Source: Candidatus Adlerbacteria bacterium (GTDB taxonomy: Bacteria; Patescibacteriota; Minisyncoccia; Phycocordibacterales; SBAW01). From it: a stretch of DNA of 37,952 nt. The notes below the pieces were generated by a model. It had not been told where the DNA came from. It saw only the letters and a program-made list of their open reading frames with translations, and made no database searches. The DNA is taken from NCBI GenBank assembly GCA_903878285.1, contig CAIRHB010000010.1:1-37952 (forward strand), in the 5' to 3' direction. The position numbers and the translations under genes were made by a program. Each line of letters opens with the position of its first letter. Positions within the stretch are counted from its first letter, which is position 1. This document shows, piece by piece, positions 9,673 to 17,644 of the stretch.

Positions 9673-10410
9673 ATGCTCCAACCAATCATTCTTGCTGCTG
9701 GCAAAGGGACGCGCATGCAGACAGAAAAACCAAAGGCGCTCTTTCCAATACAGGGCAAGCCAATGATTGACTGGCTACTCGATACGCTTGCACAAGTGCC
9801 AAGCACCAAGTCACCGCTTATTGTTATCGGACACGGCGGCGAGCATATCCGCGCTCATCTTGGTGATAGATACACCTACGTGATGCAGACCGAACTAACT
9901 GGCCCGGCGACTGCGGTCAAGACGTGCATCCCAATCTTTTTAACTCAGGCAGACCCCGCACTTATTTTGTATGGCGACAACCCGTTTATCACAAAAGAAA
10001 GTATTGAACGTGCGGAAGCGCTGTTTACTGCAACGAATGCAACACTTATCTTTGGTTCGGTTACCGTGCCTCATTTTGAAAACGAATACGCATCCTACCT
10101 GCGCTTTGGCAGAGTAACACGAGACGCCGCAGGCGACGTCGAGCGCATTGTCGAATATAAAAACGCGGATGATGCCGAGCGAGCAATCACCGAAGTAAAC
10201 TCGGGTATGTATTGTGTCGACCCAGCATGGCTTGCTAGTGCACTTCAGCAGATACAACCAAACCCTGTATCTGGCGAATATTACCTGACCGACATCGTCG
10301 AACTCGCCAGAGGCGAGGGGAGACGGATTGTGACAGCGAGTCTCGCCCCACGCGAAGGTTTGGGTATCAATAGTATCGAGGACGCCGTTTGCGCACAGTT
10401 TCTTCTGTAA
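9673..10410 (+). CDS. Sugar nucleotidyltransferase (GlmU N-domain-like)
   Basis: 245 residues. The nucleotide-binding signature LAAGKGTRMQTEKPKAL (7-23) and LILYGDNPFI, with the metal-binding Asp, identify an NDP-sugar pyrophosphorylase fold. Later segments (YLRFGRVTRDAAGDVERIVEYKNADDAE, split over residues ~135-165, and the NSGMYC element) resemble the uridylyltransferase half of GlmU. The left-handed beta-helix acetyltransferase half is absent, so it would make an NDP-sugar but not acetylate. It starts 19 nt after atpC and is probably co-transcribed. The exact sugar is unknown. Confidence 0.8.
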   Translation: MLQPIILAAGKGTRMQTEKPKALFPIQGKPMIDWLLDTLAQVPSTKSPLIVIGHGGEHIRAHLGDRYTYVMQTELTGPATAVKTCIPIFLTQADPALILYGDNPFITKESIERAEALFTATNATLIFGSVTVPHFENEYASYLRFGRVTRDAAGDVERIVEYKNADDAERAITEVNSGMYCVDPAWLASALQQIQPNPVSGEYYLTDIVELARGEGRRIVTASLAPREGLGINSIEDAVCAQFLL

Positions 10411-10414
10411 TTTG

Positions 10415-10423
10415 TGCTACACT
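10415..10423 (+). promoter_or_regulatory. Extended -10 (TGCTACACT)
   Basis: TGn followed by TACACT (10418-10423) ends 6 nt before ATG 10430, with no ribosome-binding site. It predicts a leaderless transcript. Confidence 0.5.
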
Positions 10424-10429
10424 TTCTGT

Positions 10430-11290
10430 ATGCTTATCTCGCTACACGCGATTACCGTATTGCTATCCGTGATACAGCAGTTTGGCCTTGTGCTTGGTGT
10501 TGGCGCAGAGACTGTCCTGTTGCTGATGCGCATCTCCGGCGTCACTCGACACGAGTCCGACCCGCGCGAGCGGCGCTTTGTACATGCGATACCGCTCGTG
10601 CGCGATACTGGTATCGCGTTGTTACTCATTTCTGCCATCGCAGTCACCGTTACCGAATATCTCGGGCATCATCTGGACGTGATCTTTACGCCAGCGTACC
10701 TTGCCGTCTGTGCGCTCACCGTGTTGGTGACCCTCTTTACCATCATCACGCACGGCGACTCTTTTTTTGAAGCTATCTGCGAGGGTATCTCGGGGGCAAC
10801 CTGGTATGCACTGTTACTGATGCACGCGCTGGCGCCAGCACTTGCCTGGCGGACGATATTCGACGCCTACGGCATATGGGTTTGTGTATGGACAGTGTGT
10901 TGGGTGGGTATACTCCTGCTCACCCGCAGGGCGCGTCGAAATCAAGTATCTTCTTTTGCCCGCGCACCCACCCAACCGCCCGTAGCAGTCGTGGCCGCGT
11001 CCTTTGGTAATATTGGGTCGTTTGCACTACAGCAAACACAGCGGTGGCCACCAAATGCTCTGTCGCCAATGCCTCCTGGAGCGACGTTTTCCGGCGTCAC
11101 CCCGATCGTGATCCCCAAAGCAGACGCTGCTTCTGTACAGGCAATCAGCAGTTCGATTACGCCGATGCCGGACCCGCCACCTCCTCCGCCACCACCAGCT
11201 ATGCAAACCATCGCTGCATCCAACACACAAGAGTCTTTTGGCCTGCGCGCCGTCAACGTGATGCCACAAAACCCGAGCGAGGTGTCGTAA
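10430..11290 (+). CDS. Multi-pass membrane protein with proline-rich tail
   Basis: 286 residues, function not recognised. About five hydrophobic helices occupy residues 1-165. They are followed by a basic stop (LLTRRARRNQ) and a low-complexity Pro/Ala/Ser-rich tail with a run of eight prolines around residue 250 (PDPPPPPPPP). The tail is likely exposed and flexible, and translating the Pro run would normally call for EF-P. Start chosen at the ATG just after an extended -10 box rather than at the in-frame ATG at 10412, which overlaps the previous stop region. Confidence 0.65.
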   Translation: MLISLHAITVLLSVIQQFGLVLGVGAETVLLLMRISGVTRHESDPRERRFVHAIPLVRDTGIALLLISAIAVTVTEYLGHHLDVIFTPAYLAVCALTVLVTLFTIITHGDSFFEAICEGISGATWYALLLMHALAPALAWRTIFDAYGIWVCVWTVCWVGILLLTRRARRNQVSSFARAPTQPPVAVVAASFGNIGSFALQQTQRWPPNALSPMPPGATFSGVTPIVIPKADAASVQAISSSITPMPDPPPPPPPPAMQTIAASNTQESFGLRAVNVMPQNPSEVS

Positions 11291-11364
11291 TCGTTCACTT
11301 CTCCCGATACACAGAACGCCGTTCTCGAGTGGTCAAAGTGCGATATTTCAGTTACTATGCGCGG

Positions 11365-12486
11365 ATGGCACTCGGAATCGGGCTCGTAGGGCTGCCCAAC
11401 GTAGGGAAGTCGACACTCTTTCAAGCGCTCACTAAAAAGAGCGTCTTGGTGGCAAACTACCCCTTCGCGACCATCGACCCGTCGGTCGGGGTCGTCGCCG
11501 TGCCCGATGAGCGACTCGACCATCTCGCAGTGTTTTCCGAATCGGCAAAAAAGGTGCCAGCCGCAGTCGAGTTTGTCGACATCGCAGGGCTCGTCAAAGG
11601 GGCGAGCGAGGGCGAGGGGCTCGGCAACCAGTTTCTCTCACACATTCGCGAGGTGGATGCAATCGCGCACATTGTGCGACTGTTTGATAATACCGACATT
11701 ATACATGTCGACGGCGAAGTGCAGCCATTGCGTGATATCGAGACTATCAATCTCGAGCTAATTCTTGCCGACCTCGAGACGACCGAGAAGCGTCTCGCGT
11801 CGCTCGAACGCGAGGTAAAGCGCCTGCCCGACAACAATGCGGGAGGAAATAAAGAGGTTTTGGTAGAATATGCAGCGATCCAAAAAGCAAACGTTCTGTT
11901 GAAAGATAGCAAGCTCGCGCAGGCAGCCGACTATACGCCAGAAGAGCGCCTTGCGATTAAAGGGTTGCATCTGCTGACCATGAAGCCGATGCTGTATGTA
12001 CTCAACCGCGAGGCAGGCGGGCATAACATCGACGAGTCGCGCGATGGACGATGGGAAAAGTTGGAGCACTTTTTTGAGGAGAGCGGCGCGTCGTATGTGT
12101 TTGTCGACGCAAATGTCGAGAACGAGCTGCGCGACCTGCATGCAGACGACAAGGCGACCTTTCGCCAGGAGTATGGTGTGCTCGACGACGGCGTAAACGG
12201 GCTGATACGCGCAGGGTACGCACTGCTTGGGTTGATGAGCTTCTTTACTACGGGTAAAGATGAGTCGCGCGCGTGGACTATTCCTGTCGGATCGACTGCC
12301 CCCGAGGCGGGCGCCACAATTCACACCGATTTTAAGACCAAGTTTATCCGCGCCGAGGTGATCAACTGGCAGCAACTCCTCCAAGCGGGCTCCTACGCCA
12401 AAGCGCGCGAGCAAGGGCTGGTACGCACCGAAGGTAAGGGATACATTGTACAGAATGGTGATGTTATGGAGTTTCTGCACTCATAA
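11365..12486 (+). CDS. ychF: Redox-regulated ATPase/GTPase YchF
   Basis: 373 residues (family about 363). P-loop GLPNVGKST near the N-terminus, the DIAGLVKGASEGEGLGNQFL switch region, and a C-terminal TGS domain (SFFTTGKDESRAWTI through KGYIVQNGDVMEF) identify the Obg-related YchF/OLA1 family. These proteins bind ribosomes and hydrolyse ATP. The start at ATG 11365 gives the standard N-terminus MALGIGLVGLPNVGKST. No Shine-Dalgarno site is present. Confidence 0.95.
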   Translation: MALGIGLVGLPNVGKSTLFQALTKKSVLVANYPFATIDPSVGVVAVPDERLDHLAVFSESAKKVPAAVEFVDIAGLVKGASEGEGLGNQFLSHIREVDAIAHIVRLFDNTDIIHVDGEVQPLRDIETINLELILADLETTEKRLASLEREVKRLPDNNAGGNKEVLVEYAAIQKANVLLKDSKLAQAADYTPEERLAIKGLHLLTMKPMLYVLNREAGGHNIDESRDGRWEKLEHFFEESGASYVFVDANVENELRDLHADDKATFRQEYGVLDDGVNGLIRAGYALLGLMSFFTTGKDESRAWTIPVGSTAPEAGATIHTDFKTKFIRAEVINWQQLLQAGSYAKAREQGLVRTEGKGYIVQNGDVMEFLHS

Positions 12487-12524
12487 CAACACACAGAATC
12501 CGTTTTTGGAAATACAAAAGGCGT

Positions 12525-12559
12525 GGTATGCTAGTTTGACATTAGCACTAACGCATACC
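12525..12559 (+). promoter_or_regulatory. Promoter region with imperfect inverted repeat
   Basis: TGG plus TATGCT (12527-12532) forms an extended -10 about 30 nt before ATG 12562, and TTGACA occurs at 12536-12541. GGTATGC-TAGT and ACTA-ACGCATACC form an imperfect inverted repeat around an 11-nt centre containing that TTGACA. Such symmetry over a promoter could be an operator or a leader hairpin. The evidence is visual only. Confidence 0.35.
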
Positions 12560-12561
12560 GT

Positions 12562-13566
12562 ATGGAAATTACCAAAACAACGCCAAAGGATTTCTTTTTG
12601 TGGGTAGGAGCAGTCGTGACGCTCTATGTTGGCATCGGCAACTACATCGGCTTGCTTTGGGACTATATCAACTACACCTTCCCGAGCAACACGCTTTCCT
12701 ATAACTCAGGCGATTTGTATCAGGGCAGCATCAGCTGGGAGATGGCAGCGCTCATCGTGCTTACTCCTGTCTGTTTTGGCTTGCTGTGGCTTATCCGTCG
12801 CGACATCGCGCGCGACGCGAGCCGCCGCGAGGTGTGGGTGCGGCGTTGGGCGCTCTATCTCACGCTCTTTCTCGCGGGCGCGACAGCGGTCATCGACTTG
12901 GTATACGTGCTCTACGCATTCCTCAACGGCAGCGACATCACCGCGCAGTTTTTGCTCAAGGCGTTGGTCGTCCTGCTGATCGCGGCGATTGTCTTTATGC
13001 ACTTTATCGCCGACCTGTGGAACTACTGGGAGCAATACCCGCGTCGCAATCACTACATCGTCGCAGGCACCGCGGTGCTCGTTTTGGCAACCATCATCGC
13101 TGGTTTTTTCATCGTCGGCACACCTTGGCAGGCGCGTGTCTATCGCCAGGACACGCAGCGCGTATCCGACCTGCAAACCTTGCAATACCAAATCACCAAC
13201 TACTGGCAGCACACGCAGGCACTGCCCACAACGCTCGCCAATGTGCGCGACCCGCTGTCGGGCGTCACCATCCCCGTCGACCCTGCGACTGGCGCACAGT
13301 ATGTCTACCAAGCAACTGCAGCAACCACATTCAAACTCTGCGCCACCTTTGGCGCCGAGAGCCAGGGAAATCAGTCTAACAATTACGCTGGAGGAGTAAT
13401 CACGCAACAAGCAGCAACCTCGCCCGCAGAACCTACAGGCCTCGGTGGCTCGGGTGTGAGCGACAACTGGCAACACACAGCAGGGCAGGTGTGCTTTACT
13501 CGCACCATCAACCCCAAGCTCTACCCACCCATCACTTCCCAAGCAGTAACGCCAGTTGGGAAGTAG
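12562..13566 (+). CDS. DUF5671-like membrane protein with pseudopilin-like C-terminal domain
   Basis: 334 residues. Five hydrophobic helices are visible (about 12-34, 61-79, 94-120, 132-152, 163-184), a pattern I associate with DUF5671 proteins of CPR genomes. After the last helix the exposed part (RVSDLQTLQYQITNYWQHT, then ALPTTLANV and DPLSG) resembles the soluble domain of type II/IV pseudopilins, and two Cys (AATTFKLCATF and GQVCFT) could pair. Role unknown; a membrane-tethered pilin-like domain suggests an envelope function. The stop is followed 6 nt later by a palindromic repeat. Confidence 0.7.
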   Translation: MEITKTTPKDFFLWVGAVVTLYVGIGNYIGLLWDYINYTFPSNTLSYNSGDLYQGSISWEMAALIVLTPVCFGLLWLIRRDIARDASRREVWVRRWALYLTLFLAGATAVIDLVYVLYAFLNGSDITAQFLLKALVVLLIAAIVFMHFIADLWNYWEQYPRRNHYIVAGTAVLVLATIIAGFFIVGTPWQARVYRQDTQRVSDLQTLQYQITNYWQHTQALPTTLANVRDPLSGVTIPVDPATGAQYVYQATAATTFKLCATFGAESQGNQSNNYAGGVITQQAATSPAEPTGLGGSGVSDNWQHTAGQVCFTRTINPKLYPPITSQAVTPVGK

Positions 13567-13572
13567 CACCAC

Positions 13573-13593
13573 TACGGAGGTCCGTCCTCCGTA
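13573..13593 (+). repeat. Palindromic repeat, copy 1 (between genes)
   Basis: TACGGAGG / CCTCCGTA, 8-bp arms, loop TCCGT (13581-13585). It is identical in arms and loop to the copy at 30757-30777 and the reverse complement of the copy at 24234-24254. It lies between the 12562 gene and leuS, with no T-tract, so it is not a classical terminator. Confidence 0.85.
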
Positions 13594-13609
13594 TCCAGAC
13601 CGTAACCCT

Positions 13610-16099
13610 ATGGAAAAATACGATCACAAAAAAATAGAAAAAAAGTGGCAGCAGCGCTGGGAAGACGTGCAGGCGTTTCGTGCAGAAGAAAACTCGTCGA
13701 AAGAAAAACTCTACGTACTCGGTATGTTCCCGTATCCATCGGGCGCGGGTATCCACTTGGGACACGCAGAGAATTATGCCGCCACGGACATATACAGCCG
13801 CTTCAAGCGCGCCGACCGTCGCAATGCTGTTGGGTACAACGTGTTGCATCCGATGGGGTGGGACGCGTTCGGTTTGCCTGCAGAGAATTATGCAATCAAG
13901 ACGGGTGTCCCACCACAAAAGACAACCGACGATGCGATACAAACATTCCGCAAACAACTCAAAGAGCTCGGCAATTCCTACGACTGGAGCCGAGAGATTG
14001 CAGCAAACTCGCCAGAGTATTACCAGTGGACACAGTGGTTCTTCCTTTTTCTCTACAAAAACGGCTTAGCAGAAAAACGTCTAGCCAAAGTAAATTGGTG
14101 CCCCAAGGATCAAACTGTGCTCGCCAACGAACAGACCGTGAGCGAAAGTGGCGAGAAAGGCGTGTGCGTGCGCTGCGGTACAAAAATTATCCAGCGCGAT
14201 TTGGAGCAATGGTTTTTCAAGATCACCGATTTTTCTGATGCACTGGTCGACGACCTCGACCAAGTCGATTGGCCAGAGTCAACCAAAATCAACCAGCGCA
14301 ACTGGATTGGTAGAAGCGAAGGCGCCGAAATCGACTTCGCAATCCGCCGAGGTTTAACCTCGGCGGACAATGCCGAGAAAATTACTGTCTTTACTACTCG
14401 CCCAGACACACTGTTTGGTGCGACATACATGGTGCTTGCGCCAGAGCACGCTTTGGTTGCAGATTGGATTGCAAAAAGAGCTCTAGAAAATAATGATGAA
14501 GTTGCGGCGTATGTGGCATCTGTGGCAAACAAAACCGAGCTTGATCGCCAAACAGACGAGAAAGAAAAAACAGGAGTTGAGTTAAAAGGAATCAAGGCAA
14601 TCAACCCCGCAAACAAAAAGGAAATACCGATTTTTGTTGCCGATTATGTGCTCGGCGGCTATGGCACTGGCGCCATCATGGCTGTCCCCGCGCACGACGA
14701 ACGCGACTTTGCGTTTGCAAAGAAGTTTAACTTGCCTATTCGATGCGTGATCAAACCCTTGCTTGCAGCAGATACAGAGGAACAACTTGAACAAAAGAGA
14801 GCTAACATATTACAAGGGCTAGAATGCTATACCCAAAACGGCGACTTGATTAACTCCGGCCAGTTTGATGGTCTAGGTTGGATAGACGCAAAACAGAAAA
14901 TCACCGAGTTTGTGGGTGGAAAGATGACCAAGACGTACAAACTGCGTGATTGGTTGGTGAGCCGTCAGCGCTACTGGGGTGCGCCAATTCCTGTCGTGTA
15001 CGACCCAGAAGGGAAGCCGCATCCCATTCCTGAAGAGCACTTGCCGTGGCTCTTGCCGACCGATGTCGAGTTTCGCCCGACCGGCACCTCGCCGCTCGGG
15101 TTGTCCAAAGAGATGGTCGAGCGCACCGAGCGGATTTTTGGCAAAGGGTGGCGACCAGAGATTGACACGCTCGACACGTTTGTGTGTTCGTCGTGGTACT
15201 ACTTCCGCTTTGGCGACCCACACAACAGCCGAGAGTTCGCGAGCAAGGAGTCGATTGCAAAGTGGCAGCCAGTCGACCTCTACATGGGCGGCGCAGAACA
15301 CACCGTGCTGCATCTTATGTATGCGCGGTTCTTTACGAAAGCATTGCAAAAGTTCAGCTATGTCAACTTTACCGAGCCGTTTAAAAAACTGCGACATCAG
15401 GGACTAATCTTGGCAGAAGATGGATCAAAAATGTCCAAGTCGAAAGGAAACGTGGTGAACCCAGAGGATATTATCGGTCCTTACGGCGCGGACACACTTC
15501 GTCTGCATGTGATGTTTCTGGGGCCGCTTGAGGCGATGAAGCCGTGGAACACCAAGAGCATCATGGGTGTCCGCCGCTTTATCGAGCGGACATGGGCGCT
15601 GTCGCAAAATGTGTCTGATACTCCTGTTGCGGCAGAAACCGAGCGAATCGTGCATCAGACGATTAAAAAAGTGGGGGATGATATTGAGACACTCAAACTC
15701 AACACTGCTGTCTCGGCGCTCATGATGCTGCTGAATCACTTTGCCGAGTTGCCGAAGGTGCCGCGTGCCGCGTTTAGTGCGTTTATACAGCTACTCGCAC
15801 CCTTCGCGCCGCATGTTGCCGAGGAGTTGTGGGAGAAGTTGGGCAACAAGGGGTTTATACACGAGACAGCGTGGCCTGCCTTCGACCTGGCGAAGTTGGT
15901 GGCGAGTGTGGCAAAGGTGGCGGTGCAAGTCAACGGGAAGGTGCGCGCGGTGCTTGAGTTATCCACAGGAGTGGGGGAGGTAGAGGCGCTCGCGGCGGCG
16001 CGTGCCGAGCCCGTGGTGGCAAAATGGCTCGTAGAGGGCAGGGAAACAAAGGCGATGTACGTGCCGGGCAAAATTATCAGCTTCGTGGTTGACCACTAA
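13610..16099 (+). CDS. leuS: Leucyl-tRNA synthetase
   Basis: 829 residues, class I synthetase charging tRNA-Leu. HLGH at 49-52 and KMSKS at 607-611 are intact, and the CP1 editing domain begins around ITVFTTRPDTLFGATYM. A palindromic repeat (14343-14367) is translated in frame at residues ~245-253 (RRGLTSADN), just before the editing domain core, at a place where the family is variable. Start taken at ATG 13610, giving MEKYDHKKIEKKWQQRWED, the typical N-terminus. Confidence 0.96.
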   Translation: MEKYDHKKIEKKWQQRWEDVQAFRAEENSSKEKLYVLGMFPYPSGAGIHLGHAENYAATDIYSRFKRADRRNAVGYNVLHPMGWDAFGLPAENYAIKTGVPPQKTTDDAIQTFRKQLKELGNSYDWSREIAANSPEYYQWTQWFFLFLYKNGLAEKRLAKVNWCPKDQTVLANEQTVSESGEKGVCVRCGTKIIQRDLEQWFFKITDFSDALVDDLDQVDWPESTKINQRNWIGRSEGAEIDFAIRRGLTSADNAEKITVFTTRPDTLFGATYMVLAPEHALVADWIAKRALENNDEVAAYVASVANKTELDRQTDEKEKTGVELKGIKAINPANKKEIPIFVADYVLGGYGTGAIMAVPAHDERDFAFAKKFNLPIRCVIKPLLAADTEEQLEQKRANILQGLECYTQNGDLINSGQFDGLGWIDAKQKITEFVGGKMTKTYKLRDWLVSRQRYWGAPIPVVYDPEGKPHPIPEEHLPWLLPTDVEFRPTGTSPLGLSKEMVERTERIFGKGWRPEIDTLDTFVCSSWYYFRFGDPHNSREFASKESIAKWQPVDLYMGGAEHTVLHLMYARFFTKALQKFSYVNFTEPFKKLRHQGLILAEDGSKMSKSKGNVVNPEDIIGPYGADTLRLHVMFLGPLEAMKPWNTKSIMGVRRFIERTWALSQNVSDTPVAAETERIVHQTIKKVGDDIETLKLNTAVSALMMLLNHFAELPKVPRAAFSAFIQLLAPFAPHVAEELWEKLGNKGFIHETAWPAFDLAKLVASVAKVAVQVNGKVRAVLELSTGVGEVEALAAARAEPVVAKWLVEGRETKAMYVPGKIISFVVDH
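14343..14367 (+). repeat. Palindromic repeat inside leuS
   Basis: A perfect 10-bp palindrome, TCCGCCGAGG / CCTCGGCGGA, loop TTTAA. It shares the loop and the inner AGG/CCT with the intergenic copy at 26535-26555. It is read through in frame. Confidence 0.8.
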
Positions 16100-16131
16100 A
16101 CCAATCCGTGATACAACGTACATACAACTAT

Positions 16132-17187
16132 ATGGCACATACAATAGAGAAAACACCCGACAAGACCGGTTTTAAGCCGAAGGCAATTGTGAAGAAGCTC
16201 CTCTCCGGCTTGCCAGAGCGCTCGCGCATTGTGCTCGAGGCGCGGTTTGGGCTCAGCGCAGACAACCAACGCGTGACGCTTGAGTCGATTGGCCAGAAGT
16301 ACGGCATCACCCGCGAGCGCGTCCGCCAGATCGAGAACCATGCGATCGCAACACTTAAAAAGTCGCCTGTCTTCGCCGAGGCGAGCGCCGCGTTTGCCGA
16401 GCTGGAGCGCATCATCGACTCGCTTGGCGGCATCGTCTGCGAGGACGACCTGCTCGCGTTTATCACCAAAGATCGCTCGATGCAGAACCATATCTACTTC
16501 CTGCTCGTGCTTGGCGACCCGTTTAAATATCGCAAAGAGGACGACGAGATCGAGCGCTGCTGGTACGTCGACCAAGATCTCGCCGCAAAGATCGAGAAGT
16601 CGCTCCAGTCGCTCTACCACAGCATCTCTGACGAGGATTTGATCCCCGAAGGTGAGATGATCAGCCGCTTCCTCAAAGAGCTCGAGACGATTAACGACAA
16701 GCACCGCAACGACGAGGTGCTCAAGCGCTGGCTGTCCATTTCTAAAAACATCGGCAAGAACCCGCTCGGCGAGTGGGGTCATGCTGCGTCGCCAAACGTT
16801 AAGACCAAAGGCGTGCGTGACTACGCCTACCTTGCGGTCAAAAAGCACGGCAGCCCGCTGCACTTCCGCGAGGTCGCGAAGCTGATCGAGAAGACCTTTA
16901 ACCGCGCGGCGCATGTGGCGACGACCCACAACGAGCTCATCAAAGACGACCGCTTCGTGCTCGTCGGTCGTGGCATGTACGCGCTCAAGGAGTGGGGCTA
17001 CACCTCGGGCGTCGTGCGCGACGTGATCCGCGAGATGCTCCGCCGCGACGGCGCACTCACCAAGGAGGAGATCATCGACCGCGTACTCAAAGAGCGCCAC
17101 GTCAAGCCCGGCACGATTGTCGTCAACCTCCAAAATCAAAAATACTTTAAGCGCAGTAAAGAAGGGAAGTTCTCGGTCGTGCGATAA
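16132..17187 (+). CDS. Sigma-70 region 4-like HTH protein with HARE-HTH domain
   Basis: 351 residues. Residues ~30-78 (ARFGLSADNQRVTLESIG, then YGITRERVRQIENHA) are a clear sigma-70 region 4 helix-turn-helix that would contact a -35 element. Regions 2 and 3 of a true sigma factor are missing. Residues ~225-285 (YAYLAVKKHGSPLHFREVAKLI and following) match the HARE-HTH fold known from RNA polymerase delta and some chromatin proteins, and another winged helix may follow. It is probably a transcription regulator or RNA polymerase-associated factor; in my recollection this architecture is widespread in CPR genomes. The upstream in-frame ATG at 16108 is less likely. Confidence 0.8.
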   Translation: MAHTIEKTPDKTGFKPKAIVKKLLSGLPERSRIVLEARFGLSADNQRVTLESIGQKYGITRERVRQIENHAIATLKKSPVFAEASAAFAELERIIDSLGGIVCEDDLLAFITKDRSMQNHIYFLLVLGDPFKYRKEDDEIERCWYVDQDLAAKIEKSLQSLYHSISDEDLIPEGEMISRFLKELETINDKHRNDEVLKRWLSISKNIGKNPLGEWGHAASPNVKTKGVRDYAYLAVKKHGSPLHFREVAKLIEKTFNRAAHVATTHNELIKDDRFVLVGRGMYALKEWGYTSGVVRDVIREMLRRDGALTKEEIIDRVLKERHVKPGTIVVNLQNQKYFKRSKEGKFSVVR

Positions 17188-17201
17188 AAACAGACAGATA
17201 A

Positions 17202-17240
17202 AAAAGCAGCCACTAGTGCCCGCCGCCAGCGGCTGCTTTT
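17202..17240. terminator. Bidirectional terminator overlapping a gene end
   Basis: AAAAGCAGCC (17202-17211) pairs with GGCTGCTTTT (17231-17240), giving an A-run/T-run hairpin usable on both strands between convergent genes. Its loop and right arm lie inside the minus-strand gene, encoding the SKAAAGGGH tail, so the terminator is partly coding. Confidence 0.7.
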
Positions 17241-17596
17241 GATTTAAAGAAGATAATCCAGACAACAAGGAAGATGACGAATATGATGCTCACTGTCATG
17301 TTGGCAGTGTCGTAGCCAAAGATGGTTGCCACAAAGCGCAAGATTTCCCACAGGAGAAATGCTGCGGTGATTTGGAATGCGCCGTTGACCGCGTGTATCT
17401 GTGCGTGCTCCTGATGCTCGACATGCCCATCGTGCATAATAATGTGCCCCGAACCAGAGAGGAAGCCGCTGAGAAAGGTGGTAAACCCGTAGGCCGCCAG
17501 CACACAGAGGCAGCCACCAAGGTAGAGCAGCGGATTGTCGATGAACGCCTGCGAGGCGGTGTGTACCCAGTTGGCAAAGTCGTTGAGTGTTTGCAT
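17213..17596 (-). CDS. Small membrane protein with His-rich loop (127 aa)
   Basis: Minus-strand protein starting MQTLNDFANWVHT. Three hydrophobic helices are visible (about 23-46, 73-92, 101-119). The loop between helices 1 and 2 is His-rich (HIIMHDGHVEHQEHAQIHAVN), with seven His in about 20 residues, suggesting metal or proton interaction. The C-terminus is GGGH. Not recognised as a known family. It is divergent from the 17645 gene, with back-to-back -10-like sequences between them. Confidence 0.65.
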   Translation of the reverse strand: MQTLNDFANWVHTASQAFIDNPLLYLGGCLCVLAAYGFTTFLSGFLSGSGHIIMHDGHVEHQEHAQIHAVNGAFQITAAFLLWEILRFVATIFGYDTANMTVSIIFVIFLVVWIIFFKSKAAAGGGH

Positions 17597-17620
17597 GGTG
17601 ACAAGTGGTAGATACAACAA

Positions 17621-17635
17621 ACTATACGGTATACT
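17621..17635. promoter_or_regulatory. Overlapping divergent -10 boxes
   Basis: ACTATACGGTATACT contains TATACT on the plus strand (17630-17635, 9 nt before ATG 17645) and TATAGT on the minus strand (17626-17621, about 24 nt before the minus-strand ATG). The two boxes are separated by only 3 nt, so the promoters probably exclude each other or share control. Confidence 0.5.
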
Positions 17636-17644
17636 ATACCATGT

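Noticed and set aside
12706-13572. Minus-strand frame opposite the DUF5671-like gene
   Set aside because: The plus frame has coherent membrane helices and a pilin-like domain; the antisense frame has neither.
16096-17268. 390-residue minus-strand frame over the sigma4/HARE gene
   Set aside because: Antisense to a gene with clear sigma region 4 and HARE motifs; no start signals and no known domain.
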